This document shows positions 20,282 through 32,540 of a stretch of DNA of 64,000 bases, piece by piece. This DNA is from Iris pallida. Lineage: Eukaryota; Streptophyta; Magnoliopsida; Asparagales; Iridaceae. The stretch lies in NCBI GenBank assembly GCA_029216955.1, contig JANAVB010003999.1, positions 2,718,163-2,782,162 of the forward strand. Reading direction: 5' to 3'. A program made the position numbers and the translations under genes. Below the pieces are notes generated by a model. It was not told where the DNA came from, did no database searches, and saw only the letters and a list, made by a program, of their open reading frames with translations. Numbering within the stretch: the first letter of the stretch is position 1; each line of letters begins with the position of its first letter.

Positions 20282-20593
20282 GGCCTCGTTTGGTTCGCAG
20301 AATCTCCGGATTGGAAAAGAAAAGTGATTATTTTTCTATGTTTGGGTGTCGAAGGAATTGAGGAGGAAAGGAAAGTGATTTCCAATAGAAGAAAAATTAG
20401 GAAGAAAATGATTCCATCCATCCAAGCAAGAAATCACTTTTCCACATTGAAATAATCACTTTTCTTTCCAATTTTTTTTTGATATTTTCAAACATTAGAA
20501 AGAAAAATCAATGAAAAATAAAAAATTTCAAAGGAAAAGAAATGACAATGATTTGATTTCATTTTCCTTCCATTTCGCGAACCAAACGAGGCC
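20282..20593. mobile_element. MITE, 312 bp, GGCCTCGTTTGGTTCGC termini
   Basis: GGCCTCGTTTGGTTCGC at the left is the exact inverse of GCGAACCAAACGAGGCC at the right, a 17-bp perfect terminal inverted repeat. The interior is symmetric in content (TTTTCCTTCC / GGAAAGGAAA). Flanks are TAG and TAA, compatible with a PIF/Harbinger-type insertion. Diverged relatives lie at 23570-23885 and about 24560-24880. Confidence 0.8.
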
Positions 20594-20735
20594 TAAGTAG
20601 ATCAATTTCGATTCCCAGACCATCATGGACGCCTGAAGAACGGACCCTACATGTCGAACACTGTTAAACGTGATACTGACGGACGAGGAAATCAAAGAAA
20701 CTGCGCCCATCACAACAAGTCTAGCGAGTACAAGT

Positions 20736-22363
20736 TGTTGGCCCAATGATTGTATCATGTTTTTGAATATGGTTAATATGTTAAGTTTAGCATTTCATTA
20801 TCACTAATCTTTATACTATCACTATACCATTTCTACTTATTCTTATACCTTTGGTGATATATGCCTATTGGTTTACATTTTAGTGATATGAGCTTATCTA
20901 TCTTAAATTTAATCGAGTTGCCAAAATCAAAACTATGTTTTGATTGTGGTCATTCAATTAAGTTTAATCATTATGATATCACTAACTTTTATGCTATCAC
21001 CGTAGCACCTATACTTAAACTTTGCATAGTCCTAATGTGCTTTATCTTATCATACTTGCTACATGTATATGCTTTGTTCGTCTAACATGTATTTGCAGAA
21101 AAGCAATTTGCAAGATCAAATATGGACATATGCTATGAAGAAATCATGGTGGGCCAAAGACGACGGATTCCACAAGATTTCTCTGAACCACCCGACGACA
21201 TCTCTGGAGCCACGCACCGGGGGTTCCGCTGCCCGGTCAGCGGAAGGGGGTCGAGGGGGCAGCGCCCCTCGTCGGGGGTTCGGGGACGAAGCCCCCGAAA
21301 GGTATTCAGTTTTACAAACTGGATATCTTTGGACAGCTGCCGCCAAGGAAAAAAGTCAGCACCTATCAAAGGAAGAAGTCAAGCCGTGCCATCATCATTT
21401 CAAGACTCTAAAGAAGCCTGTACCTACCTAAGTTTATTTGGAGTCTGTAATGAGTCTTAGGAATTATTGTAAACACAAGAAATGGATGGCAAAATCGAAA
21501 GCTAGGGCAGAAATAAGCCCAGGATCATTTTTGGTGGAAAACGGCATACCGACGGTATACCGGTGTATACCGACGGATAATACCGGTTTTTGTTCACAGA
21601 AAGTTTCTGTTTACAAAACCGGCATACCGACGGCATACCGGTCCATACCGACGGTATACCGCTTCCGAAACGTTGAAATTCCACGGTCGGATTTCCAGCA
21701 ATTAATGATCCAAACGGCTATATTTCTAGCCGTTGCAATCCCAGACCGGTATACCGCCGTATGCGGATCATACCGGCGGTATGCCGGTTCGTGACTGAAA
21801 AGTTACATTTGGCTTCTTTTCAAGCTTTGATTATAAATAGCCTTGAACCCCTTCATTCAAGGTTGATGCTTTGAGCCTAAAAATTTCTAAACCACCAAGC
21901 CTATCCACAAACAACTCTACAAAGCTTTCATTGCCATTCACAAATTGTGTTAGAGTTATTGAGTTGAAAAGTGAGATCTTCATCCTAATGTATAAGGAGA
22001 TCAAAACCTATTGTGAAAGGTTGAAGTTGGAGAGTCTTCGTATCCAAACTCTCGGTTGAAGTTGGGGAGTCTTCGTATCCAAACTCTCGGTTGAAGTTGG
22101 AGAGCCCTTCGGATCAAAGCTCTTGTGTAAGAAGTTGGCGAGTTCTTCGGATCCAAACTCGTGTGTAACTATTTGCTCAAATAGTGGATTAAAGCCGGAG
22201 AGAGTTCCGGACTGCCTCTTAGGAGGATACCAGGATATATCGGGTGTCGGTATTGTGTTTGCTTCTTCTCTTGCACTTATATTTTTAAATTGCCAATTAG
22301 CTTGTGCTAAGTGCTTGATTAGTTAGCTTGACCCTATTCACCCCCCCCTCTAGGGTTCCTACA
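20736..22363 (+). repeat. Solo copia LTR, Sirevirus-like, 1628 bp
   Basis: The LTR starts TGTTGGCC and ends GGTTCCTACA, flanked by CAAGT (20731-20735) and CAAGC (22364-22368), a 5-bp duplication with one change. No primer site follows and no internal region precedes, so it is a solo LTR. It is homologous to 4055-5050. It contains repeated palindromic CGGTATACCG-type motifs (21541-21790), a GC-rich palindromic block (21215-21300), a tandem GTTGGAGAGTCTTCG(G/T)ATCC repeat (22025-22165), and TTATAAATAGCC near 21831. Confidence 0.75.
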
Positions 22364-22423
22364 CAAGCATGCCAATCAAGCAAATGATCATTACTAATCA
22401 ACGACTCTGACCACTATAGGTAA

Positions 22424-23149
22424 GGGCCTGTTTGGTAAACATGACTTTGGAGTGGATTTCTTCATTCACTGGGAAGTGGAAGGTGGAAGAACACTTCCAT
22501 TGTTTGGTTGAGAGGAATTTGGGGGACAGAAATTTGGACTGCATAAGGATTGCAGTTTCTGTTCCCCTCCAAATCCAGGTTTTCCACATCCTCTCAAAAA
22601 GAGAGGATGTGGGTTGGAACTGGAAGCCAGCAGGAGCCATTCGACCAGCGGCCAGCGGGAGCCACCTGACCGGCGGCCAACGGGAGCCATCCGACCCGCG
22701 GCCAGCAGGAGACACTCTCACCTCCATGGCCTCATCACCACCACCCGAGCTCCATGGCTACACCATGACGGCTACACCATTGTGGAGGAGGAGGACGGTC
22801 TCGGGCCGCCACCACCACGGCTGCACCATCGTAGAGGAGGAGGACGGTCTCGGCCGCACAACCACGCTTTGGGAAGTGAAGATCGGGAAGAGGAGGAAGC
22901 GAGTGAGGAGTGGCGGTGGTTTGGGTGACCGGGGAAGAAGAGGTCACATGATCGAGAGGCGGCGGACTGGAATTTTTTTGAGAGTGCTGAGAAACGAGTG
23001 CTGGGAGAGATGTGTGGTTTTTGAGAGTGCTGAGAGACTCTCCTCTTTTGATTTGTTTTGAGTGTATTTGAGAGTGCTGAAAGAGATGTGTGGTTTTTTT
23101 TAATGTTTTTTTTGAGTGGATTTTGCATTTTGTATAGGATTTTTTTGAC

Positions 23150-23191
<42 letters not shown>

Positions 23192-23458
23192 TTAAGTTAA
23201 AAAACTATTATTATTATTATTATTATTATTATATTATTATTATTATTATTATATTATTATTATTTTAAACAAAATAATTGTCATATATTATTATTATTAT
23301 AATATGTTATTCTACTTCCCACTTCTCACTTCTTATCTCAACCAAACACATTTGTCCCCTACTAGGGGGACAAGAAAATGCATGGATTCCAATTCTTCTT
23401 TCCTCCTGAAAAGTTCAAATCCAAATCCAAATTCACTTCATGTTTACCACACAGCCCC
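22424..23458. mobile_element. PIF/Harbinger-type non-autonomous element, 1035 bp
   Basis: The ends GGGCCTGTTTGGTAAACATGA and (reverse complement) GGGGCTGTGTGGTAAACATG form inverted repeats flanked by TAA on both sides (22421-22423, 23459-23461). The interior has a GC-rich region with 25-bp tandem repeats (22623-22707), a ~54-bp duplication (22767-22860) and long AAT/TTA runs (23150-23300). The open frames at 22432-23061 and opposite come from the GC-rich repeats. No transposase is present. Confidence 0.82.
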
Positions 23459-23569
23459 TAAACTAAATGACATCCATGAATTGGTCTAGCAAGGAGGAAT
23501 GTAGAATAAATGCACTAGTAATCAATAGGCACATGTATCACGTCAAAATAGGCTCTAGTTATTTCCCTT

Positions 23570-23885
23570 GGTCTCGTTTGGTTTGCGAAATAGAAGAAAA
23601 AAAAAATTTCTACTCATTTTAATTCCTTTAAATTTTTTTAATTTTTATTAATTTTTCTTTCCGATGTTTGAAAATGCCAAAAAAATGGGAAAAGAAAGTG
23701 AATACTTCAATGTAAAAAAGTGGTTCTTTGCTAGGATTGATGGAATCACTTTCTCTTCTAATTTTTCTTTCATTGGAAATTACTTTTTTTTTTTTTTTTC
23801 CTTCTCAATTCCTTTGACACCAAAATATAGGAAAATAATCACTTTTTTTTTTCCAACCCAAAAATTATACGAACTAAACGAGGCC
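23570..23885. mobile_element. MITE related to 20282-20593
   Basis: GGTCTCGTTTGGTTTGCGAA at the left and CGAACTAAACGAGGCC at the right form an imperfect terminal inverted repeat, and the interior has the same TTTTCTTTCC/GGAAA-type symmetry as the 20282 copy. No coding capacity. Confidence 0.7.
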
Positions 23886-24292
23886 TTAATTTGAGACATT
23901 CATGACAAACCGATAGGCTAGACGTATATCGGCGATATGCTATTTGCTCCGGGATATCTCAAGTTAGGGGTTGCCTAATTCCCAATAAAATTAATACACA
24001 ATACTTAAATCTACCTTTTGTGTTAGTCATAATAGCTCATGAATACTGAAAATGAAAATGAAAAAGAACTCAGGAAATATTCAAGACATTTGGCCTCCAC
24101 GAGAGCGAGGGAACTTGACTAGATCCAAAGCAGAGGAATAATTAAAAGAAAAGAAAAAAAAAATCCAAAGATATTTTATTGTCCCAGTTAATGTCTAGGG
24201 TCTCTACAAGTCAAGGGTACTCTTTGGATCAGTTCTAAACATAAAAAACAATCCACAAAATAATAATTTTTCTATAAATTCGTTAATCCAAG
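23886..24292. other. Intergenic stretch
   Basis: No gene or repeat recognised; AT-rich with a purine run near 24145-24165. Confidence 0.35.
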
Positions 24293-24408
24293 TCCGTGGG
24301 TTGTGGCCTAGTGGTAGCAACGGGGGCCCTGATGCGGAAGACAGGTTCGAATTCTCCTTTGACATTTGTCAAATCGGAGAAAAAGACACTTCAAAAAAAA
24401 AAAAAAAA
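24293..24408 (+). mobile_element. tRNA-derived SINE
   Basis: A box A (GGCCTAGTGG, 24305-24314) and a box B (GTTCGAATTC, 24345-24354) have the spacing of an RNA polymerase III promoter, and the unit ends in a 16-bp A run (24393-24408). Head, promoter and tail together fit a short plant SINE. Target duplications were not clear. Confidence 0.65.
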
Positions 24409-24559
24409 TCTTCCGAATATTCTACTAACGATACACTCTACAGTACTAGATACAAAATCCGAAATCCACAAAAACTACGTCAAAACCAAGGCTTCCTTCT
24501 TCCTTAACGAGTGATCCATCACTTTCTTTCCTTTTTTGTTTTTGTTTTCCTGGGCAACA

Positions 24560-24880
24560 AGCCTTACTGACGATAATAAACCACAGAAGAATTGCGTGAA
24601 AGGAAAGTAAAGTAAAGGAAATCAATTCTTCGCTCTTTCTTTTGCTTAAAAAATTTTATTTCCCGTTAATTTTTCTTCCTCGAGTTTGAAATGTCTGAAA
24701 AATTGAAAAAAAAGTAAATATTTGGGCGTGGAAAACTAAATCCATAGAGTGAGCGGGGGAACAATTTTTTTCCTTGGAAATAATTTTTTTCTACTTGTTT
24801 TCTTCGACATCCAAACAAAGAAAATGATTGACCTTTCTTTTTTCAAATCCAGATTCTGCAAAACAAACGTAACCATAGCT
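24560..24880. mobile_element. Degenerate MITE-like segment
   Basis: The interior resembles the MITEs at 20282 and 23570 (GGAAAGTAAAG..., TTTTTCTTCC, CATCCAAACAAAGAAAATGATT) and the right side reads ATTCTGCAAAACAAACG. The left end is not clear, so the borders are approximate. 24881-25380 to its right shows nothing recognisable. Confidence 0.4.
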
Positions 24881-25385
24881 CAGCCCTTTACCTACACAGA
24901 CACAAAAAGTTGAGACGGTTGAAAGTAGAGGTGTTAACAAAGTGAACTTTGAGCTAGCAAGCACCCACCTGCTCAACTCGTGCTTTCTCTAAGAGTATCA
25001 ATAGTAAGATTCATCCCAATTTCTACATTCTAGATTCAGAATCTAGGGGCTTATTTTGTAGAATAATAGTGATGGAGTTCCATGATGGTCTCAACCCGCC
25101 CATAGGAGTTATAACGTGGGCCTTATAACTTCTACATTCAGAATCAAAACATAGGAAAGCATTTCGTAGAATAGTAAAGTTCAATTTGGTGCCCCAATTT
25201 CTAGATTCTCGATTTCACATTTTCTTTTACCACATTAATTTTTTTATCACACAACCTTTGGGACGAAAGGTCATTTTATCATTTTTTTACTATTTTCATA
25301 TAAACTCAACCCATTCTAGATTAAATTTTTTAAAAATAAATTTGGATCCCAAGATGTATTTTGAGCTCCATCTACAAATGATGCT

Positions 25386-26269
25386 TGTTGGTGTTTTTTT
25401 GCCTTTGGACTAGAAAAGATAGTCCCACATCGGCTACACCAAATGGTGAGTATCTCAATATAATGCATTGCTTGTGTTGAGGTGTGCACATGAGGTGTAT
25501 TGGGGCACAAGTTTGTGCCATGTGGGAGTATTTTTCTAAAAGGAAAAAGGATTAAATCCAACAAGGATGCAAGTTGATTTTTGTTGTGCGGACTCGGACT
25601 CGGACACGGACTTCAGGATGTCTCGTGCATGCACGGGAGTGTCCGGGGGGTAGGCGTGGACTGGCACACTTCTATGCTGATTGTGGGATGATCTAAAATA
25701 TCAAACTCTATTTTTGAGTATTGGTATTTTAGTCCCACATCGGATAGGAGAAGAGGTGAAGTCTCAACTCCACTCTATAAATAGAGCCCCTTGGCCTCCT
25801 TTGAAAGATGTACCAAGAAGAGAGTTAAGGGAGTCTGTAAAGTCCAGGAAGTCCGTTCAAGTCTCAAATATTGACTTACGAGCGTTCCAGAAGTTCTTCG
25901 TGAACTTGCTGGTTCCTGGAAGAAGATCGTGTTGGGAGGAATCTTGCTTTGAGCAACGGTGATCTTAATCACCCCAGCAAGAACCTTTCATCTTCTTCTT
26001 TCTTCTCCTTCATCTGAGTTTCTGTCCGTCTGCAACTGTGATTGCAAGGAAGAACGTGATATTTATTTTCTGAACTCAGTTCTGTCCGTCAGCAACTGCG
26101 ATTGCGAGGAAGAACGTGAGATTTACTTTCTGATTATTGTTGCTTTTGTAATCAGATTTATATTATAGTGTTCCTCTTGGATCTCGAGAATAATCAGAAG
26201 GTGAACGTTTGTTGAACCTCTGATCTCGACATCGAGTCTACCATCTTTGATCAAGCCCCGGGACTAACA
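25386..26269 (+). repeat. Copia 5' LTR
   Basis: 884 bp. It contains TATAAATA at 25776-25783, the motif AGTCCCACATCGG twice (near 25422 and 25731), and a ~58-bp tandem duplication near 26025-26140 (CTGTCCGTC(T/A)GCAACTG). Confidence 0.95.
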
Positions 26270-26292
26270 ATCTCAAAGCAAGATCCTTGTAG

Positions 26293-27141
26293 ATGGAGAA
26301 TTCTCGTGCTTCTCTCATCAATACCAGCTTTAACAAGTTGGAGAAATTCGACGGAAAACATTTCCAAGTCTGGAAGAGGAAGGTCACCCTTAATCTTCAA
26401 CTCGTGGACGTAGACCATGTGTTGATTGATGATGAACCGACAATTCCAGAAGGACGAACTGCCGATGCTATTACTGCTGCACTCGTCAAGCAGAGCAAAT
26501 AGAAGAGAGAAAACAGCATATGTAAACTGCTGATTCTCAATTCTATGGAAGACTCTCTGGCAGAGTTATATTCCAAGAAGGTGAAGGCCAAAGAGATCTG
26601 GGATTCTTTGGGTAAGCTATATGAAGATGATGAGAACAGGTCCAAAATCTTCATCGTCGAGAAGTACCACAAGTGGCTCTTCGAAGACGAGATGACGATG
26701 CTACCTCAAGTGAAGGAATTTCTGAAGTTGCGCCAGAAGTTAGATGACGAGAAGATGCCCCTTGTCGACAAGTTTGTCATTGGAGGGATAGTCTCGAAAC
26801 TTTCTGCTGGTTGGAGCAACTTTTATGCTAGAATGCATCAGAAGAAGCTGGGCATTAGCTTGAAAGATCTTCTACAAGAGATCCATGTTGAGGACGAAAT
26901 GCGATCTCAACAGAAGATGGACTCTCTGTCCAAACAACTGGCTAAGGCCAACTTGGTGCAGATAAGAGAGTTCAAGGGAAAGCAGGTGGCTTCTCATCAC
27001 AAGAAGAAGGACTCCACTAATCTAAAAGTGAACGGTCCTTCGTTCAAGCAACAGAAGTCCAAGTCCTACGTGACTTGCTTCAACTGTGACAAGAATGGCC
27101 ACTACATGAGTGAATGCAAATCCAAGCCCAAACCAAAATAG
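26293..27141 (+). pseudogene. gag: Copia gag
   Basis: The gag-type protein starts at the ATG 26293 (MENSRASLINTSFNKLEKFDG). An in-frame TAG at 26501-26503 breaks it; the same frame then continues (KAKEIWDSLGKLYEDD, LSAGWSNFYARM) to the zinc knuckle CFNCDKNGHYMSEC near 27080 and a Lys/Pro-rich end with a stop at 27139-27141. The motif order is typical of plant copia gag. One nonsense mutation prevents full-length particle protein unless suppressed. Confidence 0.87.
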
Positions 27142-27229
27142 CAGGTATAGCTAAACTTGGTTATTTTGATTACTTAACTTGGTTGCTATTGTTGTACAGG
27201 TTGAGTTATCTAGCGTGGTAGCTAACTAG

Positions 27230-30112
27230 TGGTCTGACACTAGTGCATCTGACCACGTGTGCTCTCAGAGGAGCTAGTTGTTCACCAAGGACGAGTCATG
27301 TTATGACGAAGGTCTCGATGGCGAACATATATCTAGCAGAAGTTTTGAAGATCGAGACAGTGGTTATTAACCACCGACAAGGACACTGGAATGCGTGTTG
27401 CACGTACCAGAGATTTTTTGGCAATCTGATCTCAGAAAATCTGTTATCTGATACAGACTTAAAAGATGGACATTCGTACTAGCCAGATGGTAATTTCTTG
27501 GCGAGGAACATGCTTCGAAAAGATGTTCGGTGCTGAAGGAATGTTCGAACTTCTGCTGATGGTTGAGTGGACTGAGAGTTGTTCTATGACAGAAGTAGAC
27601 TCAAGCTGTCCTACCGGGACCTTATCTTCGGAATGTGGGGGTAAAGAGGTGGAGGAGTTTAAGGTCTGTGCAGATACAAGGTTGTTGGGAAGCTGCTCAG
27701 ACGATTGAACTAAAGTACTGATCATCTGGAGTTAGTACACTCAGATATCTGTGACTTTTATCAATTCTCCATAGAGGCCGGTTCGAAGTGTTTCTCGAAG
27801 TGCACGTTCGTATGACTTCTCAAGTAGAAGGATGCAGCATTCGAGTAGTTCAGAGACTTCAGGGCTGAAGCTGAATGTTAAACCGATCTACAACTACTCA
27901 GAAGTGATCGAGATGTAGAGTAGAGGTCTTATGAATTTGCATCGTCTGCAAAGAATATGGAATCATCAATGAGACTACTGCTCCGTATTCTCCTCAATCT
28001 AACGGGATAGCGGAGAGGAAGAACAGAACGTTGACAGAAATGATGAACTCAATGCTGCTAACTATGGGTCTTCCTAAATGCTAATGGGGAGAAGCTACAT
28101 GGAGGACCACTTTTATTCTAAATAGAGTACCGTATGCAACTTCAGACGTAACTCCTCATGAACACTGGTTCAAAGTCAGACCTAACTTGAATGTCATTCG
28201 AGTGTGGGGGTCTCTGGCTTATGTGAAGCTCCCAGATCTGAAGATTCAGAAGCTGGGGACTAGGACTACGAAGATGATCTTCTTGGGGTATGCCGAGAAG
28301 AGTGATGCTCGGAGATTTTTTGATATTGAGTCAAATCATATCATCGAATCTCGTGAAGACAATTTACAAGGCACAAGAATATTGTTCTTACGGATAAACC
28401 GAAGAACAATAAGGGTGCGCAAGAAACTGAAGTTTTCAATAAAGAAGTAGTCCAAGAAGTTGTTGTTGTTGAAACAACAGTTGAACCAGAGCTCGCTGAG
28501 CCGTCGTCGAAGCGAATGAGGAGGCCGAAGAACTTCGGAGATGACTTTATCACTTATCATGTGGAAGCAGATCCGCTTACCTATGATGAGGCGATAAAGA
28601 CCAGAGATGATGTTTTCTGGAAGGAGGCGATTAACAATGAAATTGATTCCATCACCTCAAATAACACTTGGGTGTTGGTTGATCTTCCTGAAGGAGCGAA
28701 ATCCATCGGATGCAAATGGATCTTCAAGAAGAAGATGAAAGCAGATGGAACTATTGACAAGTTCAAGGCCAAGTTAGTGGCCAAGGATTTTTCTCAGAAG
28801 CAGGGGATCGACTACTTTGACATGTATGCTCCAGTAGCCCGGATGACCACCATCAGAATGTTAATTGCTCTCGCAGCGATACATAAGATGGTGATACATC
28901 AGATCGATGTGAAAACGACATTCCTGAATGGCGAGCTGACCGAAGAGATCTACATGCAACAACCAGAAGGGTTTGTCGTCAAAGGTCTTGAAGACAAAGT
29001 CTGCAAGTTGATAAAATCTCTGTACGGTTTAAAGCAAGCTCCCAAAATATGGCATGAGAAGTTTGACAAAGTCATAAGTCAAATGGCTACAGGATCAGTG
29101 AAACAGGCAAGTGCGTCTATTCGAAGTTTGCTGACGGAAGAGGAGTCATCGTTTGTTTATACGTGGACGACATGCTAATCCTAGGTACGGATATAAGCTG
29201 TAGCTGTGTCACAGAGACAAAGAAGTTCCTCTCGACGAAGTTCAGTATGAAGGACTTGGGAGATGCTGATATTATCTTGGGACTCAATATCATCCGGACA
29301 AACACTGGACTAACGCTGTCACAGTCTCATTATGTTGAGAAGATGATCGCTCGTTACGAGTATCAGGATCTTCCAGGGATCGATACGCCGTACAAGTGTG
29401 ATCTGAAACTGAAGCCTAATTAAAGGAAAAGCGTCAGGCAGCTGGAGTATGCAAGCGTAATCGGGAGTTGATGTACGCTACTACTGCCACAAGGCCTGAC
29501 ATAGCTTTTGCTGTGAGAATGCTGAGTCGTTTCACGAGCAACCCAGGCATTGAGCACTGGAAAGCTGTGAAACGGGTTATGAGATATCTCAAGAAGACTC
29601 AGATATATGCACTGCACTACAGCGGAGATCCGCCGGTAGTGGAAGGCTTCAGTGATGCCAGCTGGTGCTCAGAAGTGGAGAGCGAGAGGTCCACAGGTGG
29701 ATACATTTTCACAATTGGTGGAGCTGCTATATCGTGGAAATCGAAGAAGCAGACTATGCTCTCGTGATCATCCATGAAATCTGAGTTCTTTGTACTTGAT
29801 ACCGCAGCGAAGAAAGCAGAATGGCTTCGGGAGCTCATGTATGATCTTTCAGTGGTTGTGGTACAAATACCGGGGATACCGATATACTGCGACAACCAGA
29901 CGACTGCAGTGGTGGCATCAAATGACCTCTTCAACGGGAAGAAGAGGACTGTGCGGTTGAAGCACAGGACAATACACGATCTTATCAAGAGGGGTGTCAT
30001 TGCAGTGATTGATGTTCGGAGTCAGGAGAACCTGGTGGATCCGTTCACCAAGGGCCTCAAGCGCCAGCTGGTCGATGACACAGCTTGTAAAATGGACTTG
30101 AAGGCATTCTGA
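27230..30112 (+). pseudogene. pol: Copia pol: protease/integrase remnants, RT, RNase H
   Basis: The protease region is badly eroded (an SDT-like triplet near 27234). Integrase is recognisable from PYSPQSNGIAERKNRTL near 28000, followed by VRVWG-type LKVWGSLAYVKLP at 28200. RT runs from about 28516: SIGCKWIFKKKMKADG, FSQKQGIDYFDMYAPVA, IDVKTTFLNGEL, LYGLKQAP, then after a frameshift the catalytic YVDDMLILG near 29163. RNase H follows with PDIAFAVRMLSRF, GFSDASWCSEVESERSTGGYIF and IYCDNQTTAV, ending at the TGA 30110-30112. Frameshifts or stops lie near 28440, 29100, 29420 and 29765. Confidence 0.88.
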
Positions 30113-30388
30113 TATTGTGTTATTACAATCCTACCATAAAGTTTTATGCTATTAGTTCAAAGAGAAATCTACTAGGCATATAGCTTTTGGTTCAAGGAAG
30201 GACTATTAACCAGAAGAATATCAGGAACGGTGGGTACTTGTCCTCTGTGACAATGAGAGGTTACGGACCTACAACCACTATTGTCTACTGTTGTTTTCGA
30301 TCCTGTGGAAAGGTTGGCTTAAATGCCTTAATGAGTTCTCCGGCATAGTGAATGCCTGGAGTGCTTTACAGAAAGCACGGTAGTACAG

Positions 30389-30830
30389 CACTACAAGGAG
30401 TGTAACTCTATGCTACAGTGAGGTGACTTCACCATGAGGTTCCCAGGTAGGGGTAATGCCTCGGCTTTGCAAGCCAAGTCACAGCGGAGTAGCACCGCAA
30501 ATAGGCAGGTAGCCTAATGCTGTATGATAATCGTAATAAAGAGAGGTAGACAGCACTACAAAGAGGACGATGTCCTCATGTTACAGTGGCATGACACCAC
30601 GAAGAGGTACCAGATAGGGTAAAGCCTCGGCTTCGTAAGCCATGTCATAGCGGCGTAACACCGTACGAAAGCGCAAGGCTTCATGCTGGGTAGTTTGGCA
30701 CTACAAAGGGGCTTGTGACCTCATGCTACAGTAGTATGACACTACGATGAGGTACCCAGGTGGGGTAAAGCCTCGGCTTTAAGCTATGTCATAGCGGCGT
30801 AGCACCGCAAAGAAGCGCAATGCTTCATGC
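30389..30830 (+). repeat. Three ~150-bp tandem repeats in the copia 3' untranslated region
   Basis: Units starting CACTACAA(G/A)G at about 30389, 30554 and 30700 share the order CTCATG(C/T)TACAGT, ATGACACTACGA-like, GAGGTACCCAG, GCCTCGGCTTT, GTCATAGCGGCGTAGCACCG and CAATGCTTCATG. They are diverged but clearly homologous. The region 30113-31158 between RNase H and the 3' LTR has no open frame of note. Confidence 0.8.
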
Positions 30831-31158
30831 CATGACTCTTTATAAAGAACTCACCTATAGTGTATGGACAGAGATATCAGGCCGTCTCTTGAGGGTAAAC
30901 TTGTAGACGCCCAAAAATTATATACTAAAACAGGCCGGCACAAGGCCTTCAATGTGCAGCCAGAAGCACAGTTGATGTCATTATGTGAGTAGAAAAAATT
31001 GCAGTTATGGTACAGAATTCAAGGCTTAGTCCATTCTTGTATCATGCTGTTATTTAACATATGCGGGAAGATTCAAGTCGTAGCGACATCTCTCCTGATG
31101 CATGATGGACAGTCACTGTGGAGAACGCTCAACCCATATATTGAGATATGTGGGGGAT

Positions 31159-32058
31159 TGTTGGCATTTTTTGCCTTTGGACTAGAAAAGATAGTCCCAC
31201 ATCGGCTACACCAAATGGTGAGTATCTCAATATAATGCATTGCTTATGTTGAGGTGTGCATATGAGGTGTATTGGGGTACAAGTTTGTGCCATGTGGGAG
31301 TATTTTCCTAGAAGGAAAAAGGATTAAATCCAACAAGGATGCAAGTTAATTTTTGTTGTGCGGACTCGGACTCGGACACGGACTTCAGGATGTCTCGTGC
31401 ATGCACGGGAGTGTTCGGGGGGTAGGCGTGGACTGGCACACTTCTATGCTGATTGTGGGATGATCTAAAATATCAAACTCTATTTTTGAGTATTGGTATT
31501 TTAGTCCCACATCGGATAGGAGAAGAGGTGAAGTCTCAACTCCACTCTATAAATAGAGCCCCTTGGTCTCCTTTGAAAGATGCACCAAGAAGAGAGTTAA
31601 GGGAGTCTGTAAAGTCCAGGAAGCCCGTTCAAGTCTCAAATATTGACTTACGAGCGTTCCAGAAGTTTTTCGTGAACTTGCTGGTTCCTGGGAGCAGATC
31701 GTGTTGGGACGAATCTTGCTTTGAGCAACGGTGATCTTAATCACCCCAGCAAGAACATTTCCTCTTCTTCTTTCTTCTTTCTTCTCCTTCATCTGAGTTG
31801 TAACTCAGTTATGTCCGTCTGCAACTGCGATTGCAAGGAAGAACGTGATATTTATTTTCTGAACTCAGTTTTGTCCGTCAGCAACTGCGATTGCGAGGAA
31901 GAACGTGAGATTTACTTTCTGATTATTGTTGTTTTTGTAATCAGATTTATATTATAGTGTTCCTCTTGGATCTCGAGAATAATCAGAAGGTGAACGTTTA
32001 TTGAACCTCTGATCTCGACATCGAGTCTACCATCTTTGATCAAGCCCCGGGACTAACA
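31159..32058 (+). repeat. Copia 3' LTR
   Basis: 900 bp, preceded by the purine tract TGGGGGAT. It is slightly longer than the 5' LTR because of small insertions in the CTTCTTT tract and near GAGTTGTAACTCAG (31796-31809). Both AGTCCCACATCGG copies are retained. Confidence 0.95.
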
Positions 32059-32063
32059 ATGCT

Positions 32064-32540
32064 CTAAGGAAACAAATATTGAGAGTCTGAAATCTGAACT
32101 TAAACTTGGGTCTCTGTAATATACGATGGCTGCTCAAATTAAAATACTTGATAAACTTGAATTATAAACAAGTTTATAGGAGCTATCGAGTTTCGTACCA
32201 AATCAAGTGTGTAGTAAAACAAGTTTAATACTAAGTTAAAGGTACATATTTAACTTTTGTGTTAATGTAAGCTAAACTTTTATGTGCCAATGAGCCAAGT
32301 ACGTACCAAGCTAATGAATCTATTCTTTGGTTCAAGATTGTGTTATTAAACTCAAAAAAGACTTTGGGCTCACAAGTTTTTTTTCAGTCCGATCGAGCTC
32401 AAATCGAGCTTGGCAGTAACTTTGGATCGTTAAGAACCCTAAAGATGAACGCAGAGGCAGTAACAAATGGAAAATGATATTTTGTCCGAAGAGAGAGAGA
32501 GATATCGCTGCTGGGGCCGCACCGTCATGTGGCGGCCACC
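32064..32540. other. Flank of the copia insertion
   Basis: Continuation of the copia target DNA. No gene recognised; a GA run near 32492-32502 and a purine-poor, AT-rich first half. Confidence 0.35.

Larger units (their letters stand above)
25386..32058 (+). mobile_element. Complete Ty1/copia retrotransposon, 6.67 kb, target duplication ATGCT
   Basis: Two LTRs (25386-26269 and 31159-32058) start TGTTGG and end CTAACA. The flanks are ATGCT on both sides (25381-25385, 32059-32063). Gag, integrase, RT and RNase H are found in copia order. By hand alignment the LTRs differ at roughly 22 positions plus a few indels, about 2.5 percent, so insertion is fairly recent. The primer site is degenerate (ATCTCAAAGCAAGATCC after the LTR). 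Stops and frameshifts in gag and pol make this copy defective. Confidence 0.95.

Noticed and set aside
22432..23061. 209-residue open frame in the Harbinger-type element
   Set aside because: It crosses the terminal repeat and tandem repeats; frames are open on both strands and no domain is seen.
24301..24354. Functional tRNA gene
   Set aside because: Boxes A and B are present but no acceptor stem closes and a poly(A) tail follows, so it is a SINE.
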